A DNA stretch of 64,000 nt from Lolium rigidum (GCF_022539505.1 NC_061514.1:244454124-244518123), one strand, 5' to 3'. Positions 12,504 through 24,462 are shown, counted from the stretch's first letter. Program-made: numbers and translations. The notes: generated by a model from the letters alone, not told the origin.

Positions 12504-12975
12504 TGTTGCGGTCAGAAACCCACCGGCGAGCAACGACGGGCAACACAGTAGAGCCGGGAGGCTCCCAGGATTGCGGCTGACCCTGGTCCCTCGGGCGACG
12601 GCCCGCAATGCCTTCTGGCACACGCGTCCTGGTGCTTACGAGGGCGTGCCACCCGACCTATACCTGGTCAGGAAGGTGATGGATTGCTTCGACTAGTTTC
12701 CTGCATGGCAAACACGTAAACATTAAATACGAGCCCCAATCGGCTCTTAAGTTGTTCTGTGGATCGGCTCAAAGAGCCGATTACCCCATGGTTCATGTTA
12801 GATTTATAAGGACATGGGGATCATGCTTTATCAATATCAAGCTAAGCTAATCTACGATAGTCTAGGGTTTTCACTGTATAATCGGAACATCCTATGCGTA
12901 ATTGAGCCTAGCAGATACGTAAGATGATGGAAAACCAACCCTAAAGAGGCCTAAAAACCAACATGAAATTGATCC
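12504..12975 (-). repeat. Element C left LTR, outer segment
   Basis: Matches the right LTR from 35214 to about 35683 and stops at the GATCC duplicated by insertion of D. The LTR continues at 19792-20486; together about 1167 bp against 1171 bp for the right copy. Confidence 0.9.
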
Positions 12976-14358
12976 TGATATGTCCAAAACGTATCTACTT
13001 TCCCGAACACTTTTGCTATTGTTTTGCCTCTAATTTGTGTACTTTGGATGCAACTAACACGAACTAACGCTGTTTTCAGCAGAACTGTTCTAGTGTCTCG
13101 TTTTTGTGCAGAAATCCAACTTTCAGGAAAAACCTCGGGATTTTGACAGAAGGCCCTATTTTCCCAGAAAACTCACGGAGCCAGAAGGGCAAGTCAGGTG
13201 GAAGCCCGAGGGCCCCACACCCTAGGGCGGCGCGGCCCAGGAGGGGGGCGCGCGGCCCTAGCATGTGGCCCCCTCGGCAGGCCTCCGACGCCCTCCTTCG
13301 GACTACTTATCGCCCTCGACCTAAAAACGCACGGGGAGAAGTCGAAGTCGCGAGAAACCCTCCAGAACGCCGCCACATCGCGAAACTCCGTCTCGGGAGC
13401 CGAAGTCTCCGTTCGGCACTCCGCCGGGACGGGGAATTGGAGGAGATCATCGCCATCATCACCACCGACGCCTCTCCATCAACCAGCCATGTTTCCCCCA
13501 TCCATGTGTGAGTAATTCCCCCGCTGTAGGCTGAAGGGGATGGTAGGGATTGGATGAGATTGGTCATGTAATAGTGTAAGATTGTTAGGGCATAGTGCCT
13601 AGTGTCTGTAATTGGTACTTTGATAATATTGTTGCAACTTGTTATGCTTAATGCTTGTCACTAGGGCCCGAGTGCCATGATCTCAGATCTGAACATGTTA
13701 TTACTTCATCATGATATTCATTGTTTATGGTCTTACCTGCAAGTTGTATACACATGTCGCTGTCCGGAACCAATGGCCCCGAAGTGACGCAATCGGGACA
13801 ACCGGAGGGGATGGTAGCGATGTGAGGATCACATGTGTTCACGGAGTGTTAATGCTTTGCTCCGGTACTCTATTAAAAGGAGTACCTTAATATCCGAGTA
13901 GATTCCCTTGAGGCCCGGCTGCCACCGGACTGGTAGGACAAAAGATGTTGTGCAAATTTCTCATTGCGAGCACGTACGACTATAATTGGAACACATGCCT
14001 ATTGATTGCTTTGTACTTAGACACCGTTTTATTATTATCTCGCAAATGCCCTGCTTGATTGTTACATGAGTTTCTCTCATCCATGCAACGCCCGTTATCC
14101 GTCCCCGTGCCTACGGTATTTTAATCCTGCTTGTTTACTATAATCACTACTGCTGTTGTTACTCTGTTACTATTGCTCTCATATCATTGCTTACTTTCAC
14201 ATCACCCCCTGTTGCTAGTGCTTTTCCAGGTGCAGCTGAATTGACAACTTAGTTGTTAAGGCTTATAAGTATTCTTTGTCTCCCCTTGTGTCGAATCAAT
14301 AAATTGGGTTTTACTACCCGCGAAGACTGCTGCGATCCCCTATACTTGTGGGTTATCA
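12976..14358 (+). repeat. Element D 5' LTR
   Basis: 1383 bp, near-identical to 18412-19786. It contains a GC-rich stretch (about 13200-13460) that creates spurious open frames on both strands. The TG...CA termini and the adjacent primer site fix its ends. Confidence 0.93.
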
Positions 14359-14369
14359 AGACTGTTTTC

Positions 14370-14387
14370 TGGCGCTGTTGCCGGGGA
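14370..14387 (+). other. Primer-binding site of element D (tRNA-Asp type)
   Basis: TGGCGCTGTTGCCGGGGA lies 11 bases after the LTR end and differs by one base from the Athila consensus primer site complementary to tRNA-Asp. Element E has the undamaged form. Confidence 0.85.
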
Positions 14388-14630
14388 GGCATAGCTCTAC
14401 TCATAAGTTCACCTGGGGAGTACACTCTACCTCTCTCTCTGTTTTTATTTTGTTTTACTTTGTTTTGCTTAGTTTACTTTTGCCTAGTTTATTTGTGCTT
14501 AGTTTATTTCTGTCTTGTTTTATTTTTCTTAGTTTACTTTTATCTAGTTTCTTTTTGTCTTGTTTTACTTTTCTCATATACCCAAAAATCCATAAAAATT
14601 TGAAAAACCTAAAAATTAAAAACTGCTGTT
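14388..14630 (+). other. Element D leader with pyrimidine-rich repeats
   Basis: Untranslated leader between primer site and ORF. Positions about 14440-14575 are a degenerate tandem of TTTTGCTTAGTTTACTTTTG-like units of roughly 15-20 bases. No gene. Confidence 0.5.
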
Positions 14631-15965
14631 ATGGGAGAACCCATAACCTACTTGGAGCTTATAGAAAATTATAATAATTATAGAGAATCAAGAGCGGGAA
14701 AAGTTATGAGTGCTGTGATAGAAAAACTGAATACAATTGCTAAAATCTTGCTTAAACGCCATGATATAAAATGTTGCTCTCAACAGGACACTAAACATCT
14801 TAAATTTCAATGTGGCTTTAGTGAGGAATTTTTAATTAAGAACTATAATCGGAATAGCTATATTCATTTTGGGTTTGAAGAGGTAGAACAATTTGCCATA
14901 TTTATGGGAGCCTCGAGATAGAATCCTTCATGGTTAAAAATTATGAAACTTGTGTTGTTTGTAAGGACCTTAAAGATTATGTCTCTTCTATCCTTAATTT
15001 TTGCAATGAAAGTTACACCTGATAATCCTTATATCATTGATTATAAAGAGAGACTCATTAATGCACAAGAATGCACTCACAATTTGCAGGGACTCGTGGA
15101 AGAAGAAATTGATGAACCTGAAAGCTCATTGGATGAAAAAGAAGAGGAGAGTGATGAACAAAAGGAGGAAGAATGGATTAGCTACCCATGCCAACCTTCT
15201 AATGAGAGTAACTCTTTATCTCTTACACTATTTGATTGTCCTCCATGCTTACCGAAAGAGGTTGAATGTTATGTTCCTGTGGATTCTCTTGAAATATTCC
15301 CTATGAGTAAAACTTGTGAGAATAATTATGCTACTGTTATTTATGATAATCCATGCTACTTTGATAAATTTTATGATAATGCTTTGTTTGTGCCTGATGT
15401 CGAAATGCATGGTACTAAAGAATTTTGCCTAGCAAATGTTTATGATAAAGCTCTTGATGATGGTCCTATGTTACTTGATAATATTAATTGTACTACTAAT
15501 GAAAATGGGATTGGAGAGGTCTTGACATTATCTATGAGTCCCATATCTCTTGAGATTGATCAACCATCTTGTTATATTATTGATAAAAGTGTGTTTGAAA
15601 GTTTTAATCGCACTATTTTTGAGCTTGATAAAAATTATGTGTTTATGGATCATGAAAGACATGTTTTATGTGATAGTTATGTTGTTGAGTTTGTTCATGA
15701 AGCTACTGAAAATTATTATGAGAGAGGAAAATATGGTTGTAGAAATTTGCATGGTACTAAAACACCTCTCTATATGCTTAAAATTTTGAAGTTACTCTTG
15801 TTTTATCTTCTTATGCTTGTCACTTTGTTCTTCATGAATTCATTTGTGTACAAGATTCCTTTTCATAGGAAGCATGTTAGGCTTAAATTTGTTTTGAATT
15901 TGCCTCTTGATGCTCTCTTTTGCTTCAAATACTATTTCTTGCGAGTGCATCATCAAAATTGCTGA
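14631..15965 (+). pseudogene. Element D ORF: unknown protein with C-terminal hydrophobic segment, one internal stop
   Basis: One frame from ATG 14631 to TGA 15963-15965, interrupted only by a TAG at 14919-14921; the downstream part is a 340-codon open frame. The N-terminal 96 residues are mixed-charge helical. The middle (about codons 130-160) is very acidic (DEKEEESDEQKEEE). The end has the block YYERGKYGCRN, then a hydrophobic run (LLLFYLLMLVTLFFMNSFVY, about residues 284-303 of the 340-residue part), then a basic HRKHVRLK and an aromatic tail DALFCFKYYFLRVHH. Element E keeps the same final 90 residues. I do not recognise a known family; it may be a remodelled Athila gag remnant. A single predicted membrane segment near the C terminus is inference from hydrophobicity. 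Confidence 0.6.
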
Positions 15966-18397
15966 GCCCATCTTAATGGCTATAAAGAAAGCACTTCTTG
16001 GGAGATAACCCATGTGTTTATTTTGCTACTGTTTTGTTGTGTCTTGGAAGTTGTTACTACTGTAGCAACATCTCCTTATCTTTATTTTATTGCAATATTG
16101 TGCCAACTGAAGCCTCTAATCGAAGGTTGATACTAGATTTGGATTTCTGCGCAGAAACAGATTTCTATCTGTCACGAATCTGGGCTGTTTTCTCTGTAGG
16201 TAACTCAGCAAATTATGCCAATTTACGTGCGTTTTCCTCAGATATGTACGCAACTTTCTTTAGTTTTGAGTTTTCTGATTTGAGCAACGGAAGTACCTCT
16301 TTTAAATTTGTCTTTACTGGCTGTTCTGTTTTGGCAGATTCTGTCTCTGTTTTTTGCATTGTCTCTTGCGGACTTTAAGCAAGGCTTTCTACACGTGGAG
16401 AGCTGTAGCTAATATTTTATTGAGTTCTTGCAATGTGTCACTACAGGGCCAAGGTGGATTCAAGTTTTTTGAGTACTAACCCCTCTAATGAAGTTTATGA
16501 GAAATTTGGTGTGAAGGAAGTTTTCAAGGGTCAAGAGAGGAGGATGATATATGATCAAGAAGAGTGAAAAGTCTAAGCTTGGGGATGCCCCCGTGGTTCA
16601 TCCCTGCATATTTCAAGAAGACTCAAGCGTCTAAGCTTGGGGATGCCCAAGGCATCCCCTTCTTCATCAACTTATCAGGTTTCTTCTATTGAAACTATAT
16701 TTTTATTCGGTCACATCTTATGTTATTCACTTGGAGCGTCTGTGTGTTTTATTTTTGTTTATGTTTGAATAAGATTGGATCCTAGCAATCCTTGTTTGGG
16801 AGAGAGACACACTCCGCTTTTTCATATGAACACTTGTCCTTCGTTTTACTTTTAATGTTCAATGATAAAAGTTGGAAGCTACATCACTTATGGTTATTTG
16901 GTTGGAAACAGAAAATGCCTCATATTGTCTTGAATAATTTGACACTTGGCAATTGTTTTGAGCTCTCAAGTAGATCATGATTAAGTTTTTTCATGTAGTT
17001 TAAACCTATTAGTGGAGAACTACTGTAGAGCTTGTTGAAATTGGTTTGCATGATTGGTCTCTCTTAAGGTCTAGATATTTTCTGGTAAAAGTGTTTGAGC
17101 AACAAGGAAGACAGCGTAGAGTATTATAATGCTTGCAATATGTTCTGATGTAAGTTTTGCTGTACCGGTTCATACTTGTGTTTGCTTCAAACAACCTTGC
17201 TAGCCAAAGCCTTGTACTGAGAGGAAATGCTTCTCGTGCATCCAAAACCTTGAGCCAAAACCTATGCCATTTGTGTCCACCATACCTACCTACTATGTGG
17301 TATTTTCTGCCATTCCAAGTAAATACTTCATGTGCTACCTTTAAACAATTCAAAATTTATTATCTCTTATTTGTGTCAATGTTTTATAGCTCATGAGGAA
17401 GTATGTGGTGTTTAACTTTCAACCTTGTCATTTACTCTTGACGGACTTTCATATGGACTAGTGGCACATCCGCTTATCCAATAATTTTGCAAAACGAGCT
17501 GGCAATGGGGTTCCCAGCCCCGATTAATCAAACTTTACTAATAATTCTCTTCACATGTTTTGCTCTGATTCATCGATAAGCAACTTAATTTTGCAAATAG
17601 ACACTCCTCCATGGTATGTGATTGATGGAAGGCACCCGAGGATTCGGTTAGCCATGGCTTGTGTAAGCAAAGGTTGGGGGAGTGTCACCCATAATAAAAC
17701 TAAAATACGTGTGTAAACAAAAGAGAAGAGGGATGATCTACCTTGCCTGGTAGAGATAACGTCCTTCATGGGAGCCGCTCTTGGAAGTCCGGTTGGCGAG
17801 GTAGTTGGTGTACCCATTACCATTCGTTGACAAAAACAAACACCTCTCAAAATAATTTTACTCCTCGCTTTACAAATGAAAAGCTCTAGCGCATGTTAAT
17901 CCCTGCTTCCCTCTGCGAAGGGTCAATCTTTTACTTTTATGTTGTGTCTCCATCCTTTCTTTGAGCACTTTCTTGAGAGAACAACTGTCATTCTTAGTGT
18001 AATATGCTTGTCTCAAAATATGATTGATTGTGGTATAACTTTGATGCTTTTATCTTTGACAATCACTATTTCTAGTCTTTCTATGAACTTCAGAGGTGCC
18101 TGAGCATTTATGTTTTGCTGATCAAATATGGGCAAGCGAGATACCACTCTATCATACTCATTTATGAACATTGCAATCCTGCTTATATACATGATTCATG
18201 ATGCTTATTATTAATTGTTGGTACCTTTCCATGATTGACATAGCTATTGGATGATCTTATTTGCATGTATCTTATTATGAACTGCCTAAGTGTTAGCCAT
18301 AGCATGAGAATATTTACATCATATGAACAAATGTGTTCGTGAAAGTTCTTTTATCGCACAGTTGTTAACTGAATTGCTTGAGGACAAGCAATAAGCT
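15966..18397 (+). other. Element D 3' untranslated region
   Basis: About 2.4 kb between the ORF and the purine tract. It holds two copies of AAGCTTGGGGATGCCC (16575-16590 and 16633-16648) and, on the minus strand, an ORF at 17551-17823 also found in E. The rest is AT-rich with no recognisable coding frame. Confidence 0.6.
17551..17823 (-). CDS. Conserved antisense ORF in element D
   Basis: A 90-residue frame on the strand opposite to the element, from the ATG at 17823. It includes RAAPMKDVISTRQGRSSLF, LLTQAMANRILGCLP and GVSICKIKLL. The same frame exists antisense in E (26706-26996). Nucleotide identity between D and E is high across the region, so the shared frame may be a passive result. 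Function unknown; no promoter was identified. Confidence 0.3.
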   Translation of the reverse strand: MVMGTPTTSPTGLPRAAPMKDVISTRQGRSSLFSFVYTRILVLLWVTLPQPLLTQAMANRILGCLPSITYHGGVSICKIKLLIDESEQNM

Positions 18398-18410
18398 AAG
18401 CTTGGGGGAG
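18398..18410 (+). other. Polypurine tract of element D
   Basis: AAGCTTGGGGGAG directly before the right LTR (TGATACG at 18412), the usual position of the plus-strand primer. Related AAGCTTGGGGATG motifs occur upstream at 16575 and 16633. Confidence 0.75.
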
Positions 18411-18411
18411 T

Positions 18412-19786
18412 TGATACGTCCAAAACGTATCTACTTTCCCGAACACTTTTGCTATTGTTTTGCCTCTAATTTGTGTACTTTGGATGCAACTAACACGGAC
18501 TAACGCTGTTTTCAGCAGAACTGTTCTGGTGTCTCGTTTTTGTGCAGAAATCCAACTTTCAGGAAAAACCCCGGGATTTGACAGAAGGCCCTATTTTCCC
18601 AGAAAACTCACGGAGCCAGAAGGGCAAGTCGGTGGAGGCCCGAGGGCCCCACACCCTAGGGCGGCGCGGCCCAGGAGGGGGGCGCGCGGCCCTAGCATGT
18701 GGCCCCCTCGGCAGGCCTCCGACGCCCTCCTTCGGACTACTTATCGCCCTCGACCTAAAAACTCACGGGGAGAAGTCGAAGTCGCGAGAAACCCTCTAGA
18801 ACACCGCCACATCGCGAAACTCCGTCTCGGGAGCCAGAAGTCTCCGTTCTGGCACTCCGCCGGGACAGGGAATTGGAGGAGATCATCGCCATCATCACCA
18901 CCGACGCCTCTCCATCAACCAGCCATGTTTCCCCCATCCATGTGTGAGTAATTCCCCCGCTGTAGGCTGAAGGGGATGGTAGGGATTGGATGAGATTGGT
19001 CATGTAATAGTGTAAGATTGTTAGGGCATAGTGCCTAGTGTCCGTAATTGGTACTTTGATGATATTGTTGCAACTTGTTATGCTTAATGCTTGTCACTAG
19101 GGCCCGAGTGCCATGATCTCAGATCTGAACATGTTATTACTTCATCATGATATTCATTGTTTATGGTCTTACCTGCAAGTTGTATACACATGTCGTTGTC
19201 CGGAACCAATGGCCCCGAAGTGACAGAAATCGGGACAACCGGAGGGGATGGTAGCGATGTGAGGATCACATGTGTTCAGGAGTGTTAATGCTTTGCTCCG
19301 GTACTCTATTAAAAAGAGTACCTTAATATCCAGTAGATTCCCTTGAGGCCCGGCTGCCACCGGCTGGTAGGACAAAAGATGCTGTGCAAGTTTCTCATTG
19401 CGAGAACGTACGACTATAATTGGAACACATGCCTATTGATTGCTTTGTACTTAGACACCGTTTTATTATTATCTCGCAAATGCCCTGCTTGATTGTTACA
19501 TGAGTTTCTCTCATCCATGCAACGCCCGTTATCCGTCCCCGTGCCTACAGTATTTTAATCCTGCTGTTTACTATAATCACTACTGCTGTGTTACTGTTAC
19601 TATTGCTCTCATATCACTGCTACTTTCACATCACCCCTGTTGCTAGTGCTTTTCCAGGTGCAGCTGAATTGACAACTTAGTTGTTAAGGCTTATAAGTAT
19701 TCTTTGTCTCCCCTTGTGTCGAATCAATAAATTGGGTTTTACTACCCGCGAAGACTGCTGCGATCCCCTATACTTGTGGGTTATCA
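18412..19786 (+). repeat. Element D 3' LTR
   Basis: 1375 bp copy of 12976-14358. Differences include several single-base losses next to CG (for example 19276 and 19331), discussed in the findings. Confidence 0.93.
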
Positions 19787-19791
19787 GATCC

Positions 19792-20486
19792 CCGGAACAA
19801 TCCCTCTAGAGCTTAGTAAACCACACCTTACGCGCTACCGGATCCTTCAACTCGTTTATAAGGCCTAACCATACGGATATCAAACCAATCCTTGAAGAAC
19901 AAGGAGCAACTATAACGGATTAGATCTACTCAATAATGAACAAGCAAGATGCTGCCCCTACACCTAAAATAGGTGTAAGGGCAGCTAGATATCGAGGGGT
20001 AGCGTAGCTAAACAAGTGCATCGTGAAAGCATTGTGATCAACCCCAAAACACCTAAGATAAGGGTGTTGCTCGCCATCAAAAAGGCTTCAGCACGAGCAA
20101 CAACAAAAACGAATAAACTGATACTGCCTAGATCGCAAGATGCGATCTAGGCAGCATGTTGCTTACCCGGGAGAAACCCTCGAAACAAGGGGTGGCGATG
20201 CGCCTAGATTGATTTGTTGTGAACGTGATCGTCCTCTTTCTCAATAACCCTAGATACATATTTATAGTCCGTAGACTTTCTAACTTGGGAATAAACCCAA
20301 CCGTGTACGAGCTAAACTCTATCTCTTAATTCTAACCGACACGTATCCTACTATATTTACAGATACACGGGCAATCTTGCCCAAACCTCTTGTACAAGGC
20401 CGGTTCGGGAATATCTTCCATGTATATCTTCTAAGCCCATTTAATCACGGCCCATCTCCAGACTTGGTTAAATTCTGGTGATAACA
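19792..20486 (-). repeat. Element C left LTR, inner segment
   Basis: Continuation of the LTR after element D, matching about 35689-36384, ending GGTGATAACA. A minus-strand TATAAATA (20259-20266) is shared with the right copy at 36156-36163. Confidence 0.9.
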
Positions 20487-20497
20487 CATGCCCCCCT
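20487..20497 (-). other. Polypurine tract of element C
   Basis: The minus strand reads AGGGGGGCATG immediately before the LTR terminus, fixing the minus-strand orientation of C. Confidence 0.7.
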
Positions 20498-20684
20498 GGT
20501 TTTGGCAATGATAATTTCAAAACCACTTTGTTTTTCTTCGTAGGGTCACGTCGTGGCAGAGCAGAACCGTCGCAGTATCCTTCATCATGATGCCTTGCCT
20601 TCTCAACTTCTCTCGCACGATTTGACGAGTTCTTTGGCACCACTTCCTCGGAAACTGCTGTAACATTAGCTCTCCTCATATCCC

Positions 20685-20694
20685 TTTATTTAAC
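20685..20694 (+). promoter_or_regulatory. Possible TATA box for the antisense ORF of element C
   Basis: TTTATTTAAC about 75 bases before the ATG at 20770 and followed by a GC-rich leader. The spacing suits a plant core promoter acting opposite to the element, but this is motif reading only. Confidence 0.35.
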
Positions 20695-20769
20695 CGCGCC
20701 GGGCAGTTCGCCTCTTCATCCTCTTGCTCCGTACTAGCCATCGGCAAAAAACCCCCTTCCTCTGTAGCC

Positions 20770-21256
20770 ATGTCTTCTTCCTCCTCCTCCTCTTCTGCCT
20801 CCTCAGGCCTCTCCTACGTATCTTCTCCCCTGCGTGAGCCCACGCCGGAGTGGGACCCGGTGGCGGCGTACAACCGCCGCGCCCCGGAGGAGTGGGACAT
20901 CGAGTCCCATGATTCCTCCGTCGCGGTCCGAGGACGACAAGTCCTTGACCGACGGAGAGGACGACTTCCAGTTCCTCGTCGACGGGGAGCTGGAGGCGGG
21001 GAGCGAAGACGATCGCTTCTCGTGGGATGGCTACAGCTCCTCCGACGAGGAGGACGAAGAGGAGGACGATGAGTCCTCCGACGAATATCCCCCGGTGAAG
21101 CGCTTCCGCGCCGGGTCGGACGACGACAGCGACGACGACGACGACGAGGACGAGGCTCCCGTAGAGGGCTACGGGAGCAGCGACGAGGAGCCCACCAGCA
21201 GCTGCGCCGGCGGCAGCGATGACGACGACGAGGGCAACGAACGGCCCTTAGATTAG
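20770..21256 (+). pseudogene. Antisense acidic ORF of Tat-lineage element C (frameshifted)
   Basis: Lies between integrase and 3' LTR of C, on the strand opposite to gag-pol. It starts with a poly-Ser run (MSSSSSSSSASSG), continues with EPTPEWDPVAAYNRR, then after a one-base shift near 20915-20935 runs in the next frame through acidic stretches (SDDDSDDDDDEDE) and a PPVKRFRAG motif to a TAG at 21254-21256. Tat-lineage elements commonly carry an extra antisense ORF here. The composition (Ser/Asp/Glu-rich, low complexity) suggests a disordered acidic protein; function unknown. The shift could be real decay or a sequencing error. Confidence 0.65.
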
Positions 21257-21753
21257 GGACTACTAGTATAGGACTAGTAGTAGTAGTAATCGTCTTTTGT
21301 TCTTTCTTCCTTGAGCAATCGGCTCTTCTCTGTAAAAGCCCTTTTATTAATGAAGAAAATATTTCTCAGCCGATCTTGCTTTCATACCAATTTTGCCGAT
21401 TGTCAACGCAAGTCAACACGCAAAGAACCGATAGCAGCGTATCGGTCTTTCACTATCAAACGCCCATAAGGCCAAACTCAATTGCCAAATTAGACAGGTT
21501 CAAGCAAACATTCCTCAAATTCAGACGGTAACTTGATACCTGATCATGATACTTTGTACCCCTAAAGTCGATGGCTGTGCATCGGCTGTTTTGTTCTCAA
21601 GTCGATGTCCGTGCATCGGCTGTACTCAGCATCCTGTTGCTTTATACATATATTTCCTTTTACCGGCCGATTCCATACATCGGCCCCCATATTCCACTGA
21701 TCAAGTTGATGAAAAAAAAAATTACTGGCCGATTTAAAATTGGCCCCCGTATT
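21257..21753. other. Element C spacer between antisense ORF and integrase
   Basis: Contains several ATCGGCY/GCCGAT-type words (CATCGGCTG, GCCGATT) repeated across 21310-21740, as also seen in the LTR of C (GATCGGCTC). No coding frame recognised. Confidence 0.5.
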
Positions 21754-22727
21754 TCACTGCCCATCATCCCACATACTTGGGAAATACTTCTTGAGATGCT
21801 GTCCGTTGACAGCCACTGGGAACTTCACACCATCCAACTGCTCGAGCATGTATGCATTGCCCTTTAGGACTTGGTCAACTCTGTACGGCCCGTGCCAATT
21901 TGGAGACCATTTACCATATGCTTTGTCCTTAGTCCCCAACGGCAACACAGCTTCCCATACCAGATCGCCAACATGGAACTCCTTTGGCTTCACCTTTTTT
22001 ATTATATGCACGAGCTACCTTGGCCTTGTTCTCCTTAATTTTCTCAAGTGACCAAAGCCTGAGTTCCGTCAGATCCTCAACGCTATCACTCATCAGGGCT
22101 GCATATTCTTCAGTTGTCAAGTCATTCTGAAACGTGACACGTCTGGACCCAGCCGTGATCTCCCAGGGTAACACGGCTTCTTGTCCATAGACCAAATGGT
22201 ATGGCGAGGTTTTCACTGCTCCATGACATGACATGCGATAAGCCCACAAAGCCTCCGATAATACCTCATGCCAACGCCTAGGGTACTCGTCGATTTTTCT
22301 CTTCATCAGCTTGATAAGGCTTTTGTTGGACGCTTCAGCCTGCCCATTTGCCTGAGCATAGTATGGGGATGATCGGATCAACTTAATTCCCATGCTCTCG
22401 CAGAAATCTCTGAACTCGCGTGAGATGAAAACCGAACCTCCATCGGTCGTGATGGTCTGGGGAATCCCAAATCTGTGGATGACATGCTCTTTCACGAAAC
22501 TGATGACGTCCTTCGATGCCACAGACTTCATAGGGACAGCCTCCACCCATTTAGTGAAATAATCTGTAATGGCCAAGATCCACTCGTGGCCTTTGCTCGA
22601 TGCAGGATGGATTTTGCCGATCATATCCATGCCCCATCCTCGAAATGGCCAAGGCTTGATGATGGGATTCATTGCCGATGCGGGTACCATCTCGAATGCT
22701 CCCAAACTTCGACATGCTTGACACCCT
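21754..22727 (-). pseudogene. Element C integrase (frameshifted)
   Basis: Minus-strand frame with the catalytic core: D in RGWGMDMIGKI, D in ITTDGGSVF, E in NGQAEASNKSL, giving the DD35E set. Downstream, in another frame, is the C-terminal part (GDLVWEAVLPLG, WHGPYRVDQVL). The zinc-binding N-terminal half (HQSAHKMKWLIERSGFYWP) is in the preceding frame at about 22730-22830, so at least two frameshifts separate the parts. Integrase would join element cDNA to the chromosome; this copy is dead. Confidence 0.85.
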
Positions 22728-24462
22728 TTATAGTAATTGAAACGAGTCCTCGAGCATGGTGGGCCAATAAAACCCCGATCGCTCGATCAACCACTTCATC
22801 TTGTGAGCCGATTGATGAGTTCCACAGGCGCCTTCATGTACCTCGTGTAAGAGCCGATTTGCCTCGGCTGTTCCCAAACATTTGAGAAGTAATCCTTCCA
22901 AGGTTCTATAGAACATGTCATCCCCAATAAGGACATACTTCATGGCTTTGTACCTTATCCGTTTAGGTGCCCCCCGAGCCGGATCTTTCAAGTAATTGAA
23001 GATATCGGCTCTCCAATCATCTGGCTCCATGAAATGTATCTGGACGTCGGCTTCTTCTACTGTCTCCTTATAGCCTGACGCCATCTGTGCGAGATTGTTC
23101 GCCTCCGTATTCTGCGACCTCGGGACCCAGTTGAAGTTTATGTACCTGAACTGTGTCATCAACTCGTGGCAATGCGTCCATAACGGGAAGAGCGACTCGC
23201 TCTCACACTTGTATTCTTCCGTGAGCTGGGAGATCACCAACTTTGAGTCTCCAAAGAGTTCCAGTGCTTCTGCCCCGGCTTCAATTAGCAACTCCATCCC
23301 CTTACGTACTGCTTCATACTCAGCAACATTATTGGTGCAAGGGGTAGATAGCTTGATGGAGAAGGTGTAGGTTGCCCCCCGGGGCGACACTAGTAGGATG
23401 CCGATGCCGCAACCATCATCGCAAACTGACCCATCGAAGAACATGGCCCATGCACGTATAGACAGTGCTGCTATATTAGTGTTGATCCGCTCAGCGATTA
23501 GATCGGCCAAGGCCTGTCCTTTGACTGCTTTCGCAGGTTGATACCGGAGATCAAATTCCGATAATGCAAACATCCATTTACCGAGTCGGCCTTTCAAAAC
23601 AGGAGCCGACAGCATGTGCTTGATGACGTCTGATTTGCAGATGATGATGATTTCTGCCGTCAGGAAAATGTGACGAAGCTTGGTGCAGGTAAAAAATAGG
23701 CAGAGGCACAACTTTTCGACCTCCGGGTACCTCGTCTCTGCATCCAACATCCTTCTGCTGAGGTAGAAAGCAACTCTTTCCATGCCATCATAGATTTGCA
23801 CTACCACTGAGGCGATAGAAGTATCGGCTGCGACGAGTAAATATAGAATGGCCTGTCTTGTCGAGGCGGAACCAACACGGGTGGCTTCGTAAGATACTCT
23901 TTGATCTCATCAAACGCTCGCTGTTGCTCGCCCCCGGTGAAACTCCTCATCAGGTTTGATTTTTACCAATCCCATGAACGGCTCAATTCGTCCCGACAGA
24001 TTAGAGATGAACCTTCGACGAAATTGATTTTGCCGATGAGACTTTGGAGTTCCTTCTTGGTCGTCGGTGGCTTCATTGTTCGTACTGCCTCTTGACTTTT
24101 CAGGCCGATCTCAATTCCACGTTCATGAACTAGGAAGCCCAGGAATTGACCGGCCGTCACACCAAAAGCACACTTCTTTGGATTCATTCTAAGTCCGAAC
24201 TTTCTGGTTCGGTCCAATATGCGTCGCAAATCCTCCAGGTGTCCTTCCACTGAGACAGACTTGACCACCACGTCATCGATGTAGATCTCCACCAACTTGC
24301 CGATCAGATCATGAAAGATGTAATTCATGGCTCGTTGGTACGTTGCACCGGCATTCTTCAAACCAAATGTCATGACCACATACTCGAACAAGCCCACCGA
24401 ACCCGGTACTCTGAAGGCCGTCTTATGTATATCTTCTGGAGCCATGAAAATCTGGTTGTAAC
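22728..24462 (-). pseudogene. Element C reverse transcriptase (C-terminal part) and two RNase H domains
   Basis: Right part (23963-24445) has RT motifs FEYVVMTFGLKNAGATYQRA and the catalytic YIDDVVVKS. After a frameshift the next part (22728-23807) has the connection/first RNase H (FYLSRRMLDAETRYPEVEKL) and then an archaeal-type RNase H: D in MFFDGSVCDDG, E in NNVAEYEAV, D in LFGDSKLVI. The second RNase H is diagnostic of the Tat lineage. Element E interrupts the RT just before the codons for NQIFMAPEDIH. Confidence 0.85.

Larger units (their letters stand above)
12976..19786 (+). mobile_element. Element D: non-autonomous Athila-type LTR retrotransposon
   Basis: LTRs TGATAYGTCC...GGGTTATCA at 12976-14358 and 18412-19786, flanked by the perfect TSD GATCC (12971-12975, 19787-19791) inside the left LTR of C. 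A primer site matching the 3' end of tRNA-Asp (14370-14387) and the purine tract before the right LTR put it on the plus strand and in the Athila group. Of 6.8 kb, only one frame of about 444 codons (14631-15965) looks coding; there is no protease, reverse transcriptase or integrase. Element E is a relative with the same ORF end and the same 3' motifs. Confidence 0.92.

Noticed and set aside
13104..13515. Overlapping plus frames in the LTRs of D (also 18460-18951)
   Set aside because: They fall wholly in a GC-rich LTR block and change between the two LTRs through single-base indels.
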